Positions 5,700 through 6,764 of a DNA stretch of 6,764 bases are shown here, piece by piece. Source of the DNA: a candidate division GN15 bacterium. Its GTDB lineage: Bacteria; Zixibacteria; MSB-5A5; GN15; FEB-12. How positions within the stretch are numbered: position 1 is the first letter of the stretch; every line of letters starts with the position of its first letter. The position numbers were made by a program, and so were the translations under genes. The stretch covers positions 1-6,764 of the forward strand of contig WJKG01000383.1 of assembly GCA_014729205.1 (NCBI GenBank), given 5' to 3'. Under the pieces are notes generated by a model. It ran no database searches. It had not been told where the DNA came from and saw nothing but the letters and a program-made list of their open reading frames with translations.

Positions 5700-6098
5700 C
5701 TAAGCTACATAGTGCGTGACAATGGCGACTCCCAGTGCCAGAAGCATCACCCAGAAGAAGCCTCCAATTACCGTACTTGCCTCGCGTTCGTCGCGGCTCT
5801 GTTCAACCGCCTCACGACGAGTCCGCGGGCGACGCGGCGGACTTATCGCCAGCAGTACCAGGGCAAGCACCAATCCGACCACCACGAATGGCAGCCAGTA
5901 CACACCCCATACCGGTGTCCCAAACGGAGTGACCCACACCCCACCGGCCCAGGTCACGACCAGCAGGATGAAGAAGATGAACAGGAACGATGGCCACAAT
6001 CCTGCGCGGCCGGGACGCTCCCATCCAAGACCGAACGCCAGCACGGCACTGATTATCGCCGCAATTATGAACGCCAGAATAAAGTCTGCTATTAACAT
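5700..6098 (-). CDS. Four-helix inner-membrane protein, function unknown
   Basis: I do not recognise a family. The 132-residue product has four predicted membrane segments: about residues 3-24 (FILAFIIAAIISAVLAFGLG), 35-55 (LWPSFLFIFFILLVVTWAGG), 66-87 (GVYWLPFVVVGLVLALVLLA) and 110-130 (VIGGFFWVMLLALGVAIV). The first loop (GWERPGRAG) and especially the third (SPPRRPRTRREAVEQSRDER) are rich in Arg, so by the positive-inside rule both loops are cytoplasmic and both termini periplasmic. GTG-ATG-ATG occur in a row at 6104-6096; I chose the third codon (6098), because GAGGT then sits 6 bases upstream, while for the first codon it would be directly adjacent. The gene ends 50 bases before the sigma-like gene, so the two may be co-transcribed. 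Confidence 0.8.
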   Translation of the reverse strand: MLIADFILAFIIAAIISAVLAFGLGWERPGRAGLWPSFLFIFFILLVVTWAGGVWVTPFGTPVWGVYWLPFVVVGLVLALVLLAISPPRRPRTRREAVEQSRDEREASTVIGGFFWVMLLALGVAIVTHYVA

Positions 6099-6138
6099 CA
6101 TCACACCTCACATTCAGGTGATACATTTATGGTGGGAA

Positions 6139-6168
6139 CTCGGTCGGCCCGTCTCATAACCGACCGAG
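6139..6168 (-). terminator. Perfect 9-bp hairpin between the BON and membrane-protein genes
   Basis: CTCGGTCGG at 6139-6147 and CCGACCGAG at 6160-6168 are perfect inverted repeats with a 12-base loop. It lies about 45 bases after the BON-protein stop and 40 bases before the membrane-protein start. Only two U residues follow the stem in the minus-strand RNA, so it lacks a proper U-tract; it could be a weak terminator, an mRNA-end stabiliser or an operator. It forms a tandem with the hairpin at 6184-6202. Confidence 0.45.
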
Positions 6169-6183
6169 GACCCGAACCGCACC

Positions 6184-6202
6184 CGGAAAGCACTACCTTC
6201 CG
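6184..6202 (-). terminator. Short hairpin just after the BON-protein stop
   Basis: In the minus-strand RNA a 7-pair stem (CGGAAGG with CUUUCCG, one G-U) closes a 5-base loop, starting about 11 bases after the TAG of the BON gene. No U-tract follows. Together with the hairpin at 6139-6168 it may mark the end of the upstream transcript or a processing point. Confidence 0.35.
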
Positions 6203-6213
6203 CGGCACGGTAA

Positions 6214-6764
6214 CTAATCTTCGGCGGTGTAGGGCAGAGGTCGGAATGAACTGACCGTCAGCTTGTTGCGCACATCTTTGGCGCCTGCCTGAAAAGCGTT
6301 CTGCTCCGCACGGCGATACTCCTGCCAGGAGTCAACCACGCCGCTGAGCGTTACCACACCCGCCTCTACCGCTATATCTATCTGATTCTCATCTACAAAC
6401 GGGCTCCAGAAAAACTGCTCGCGCACATCGGCGAGCACCTCCCAGTCACTCTTCTGTGACCAGACATGCTCGTACTGGAGATTGTTGGTGATGTCCACTA
6501 CTCCCTTGGTACTCGCCGTAATCATCTCGGCGTGCTCTTTCTCGAACGAACTATTCACTGTCCCCTTGAGAATGACCAACCCGTTACGCGCCTGCACCGT
6601 CACATCGGACAGCATAATATACGGGTCGCGGGCCAGCGCCGTACGGACCCGGTCTTCCAGCACCTCGTCCGCCGGGAGCGTCTCCGGGCGAACCCGGATG
6701 AAGTTCTTTACCCTGATCACCCCGCGCGTGTCACGGGCATCCTCGCCCGCAACCAGTTTGGCAC
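6214..6764 (-). CDS. Multi-BON-domain protein, 5' end cut by right window edge
   Basis: The frame stays open from the TAG at 6214-6216 to the window edge, giving 182 complete codons before the cut. A GTG at 6720 looks like a start but has no ribosome binding site and falls inside a conserved domain: the residues before and after it, AKLVAGEDARDTRGVIRVKN then FIRVRP, are the final helix and strand of a BON domain. Two whole BON domains follow, at about 33-98 (VRTALARDPYIMLSDVTVQA, GLVILKGTV, GVVDITNNL) and 106-170 (VREQFFWSPFV, IDIAVEAGVVTLSGVVDSW, AKDVRNKLTV). So at least three BON domains were present, as in OsmY-like or larger BON proteins, which bind membranes or envelope components and are often osmotic-stress induced. 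Whether it has a signal peptide cannot be seen. Two hairpins follow the stop. Confidence 0.9.
   Translation of the reverse strand, partial: AKLVAGEDARDTRGVIRVKNFIRVRPETLPADEVLEDRVRTALARDPYIMLSDVTVQARNGLVILKGTVNSSFEKEHAEMITASTKGVVDITNNLQYEHVWSQKSDWEVLADVREQFFWSPFVDENQIDIAVEAGVVTLSGVVDSWQEYRRAEQNAFQAGAKDVRNKLTVSSFRPLPYTAED

Noticed and set aside
5700..6159. Overlapping plus-strand and alternate-frame open frames across the membrane-protein gene
   Set aside because: Their products are polar, Thr/Arg/His-rich and domain-less, while the chosen frame gives four clean membrane helices with consistent topology and a ribosome binding site.
1..6764. CRISPR array, insertion sequence, tRNA or rRNA
   Set aside because: No regularly spaced repeats, transposase motifs, terminal inverted repeats or RNA gene signatures were seen on either strand.

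Overview
All supportable genes in this window lie on the minus strand, so transcription runs from high to low coordinates. The base composition is moderately GC-rich. Most genes have clear Shine-Dalgarno sites and several gaps are short, which is bacterial in style. There is no ribosomal or other phylogenetic marker. The E. coli Pfk-2-like kinase, the TehB-like methyltransferase and the BON/PRC-barrel/CBS set fit a proteobacterium, perhaps an environmental gammaproteobacterium, but that assignment is a guess.

In order of transcription the window holds: (1) a BON-domain protein cut by the right edge (6764-6214), followed by two hairpins; (2) a four-helix inner-membrane protein of unknown function (6098-5700); (3) a divergent sigma-70/ECF-like regulator (5649-5044), followed by a GC-rich hairpin and a nested dyad; (4) a two-CBS-domain protein (4894-4475); (5) a long stem-loop in the leader of the next gene; (6) a PfkB-type 6-phosphofructokinase (4349-3396) whose stop overlaps (7) a GT4 trehalose synthase of the TreT type (3399-2116); (8) a TehB-like SAM methyltransferase (2098-1418); (9) a double PRC-barrel protein (1286-534) with a hairpin just upstream of its ribosome binding site; (10) a short coiled-coil protein of the sll1863 stress-response type (491-195); (11) the start of a proline-rich protein that runs off the left edge (190-1).

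Taken together this reads as a general stress or osmoprotection gene block: trehalose formation tied by translational coupling to a sugar-phosphate kinase, an adenylate-sensing type CBS protein, envelope- or surface-associated BON and PRC-barrel proteins, and a small coiled-coil protein, with a possible dedicated sigma-like regulator in the middle. No mobile element, CRISPR array, tRNA or rRNA was seen. The parts most worth a second look are the structured RNA elements between genes, above all the roughly 80-nt stem-loop ahead of pfkB, the sigma-like protein with no recognisable anti-sigma factor, and the two genes cut by the window edges.
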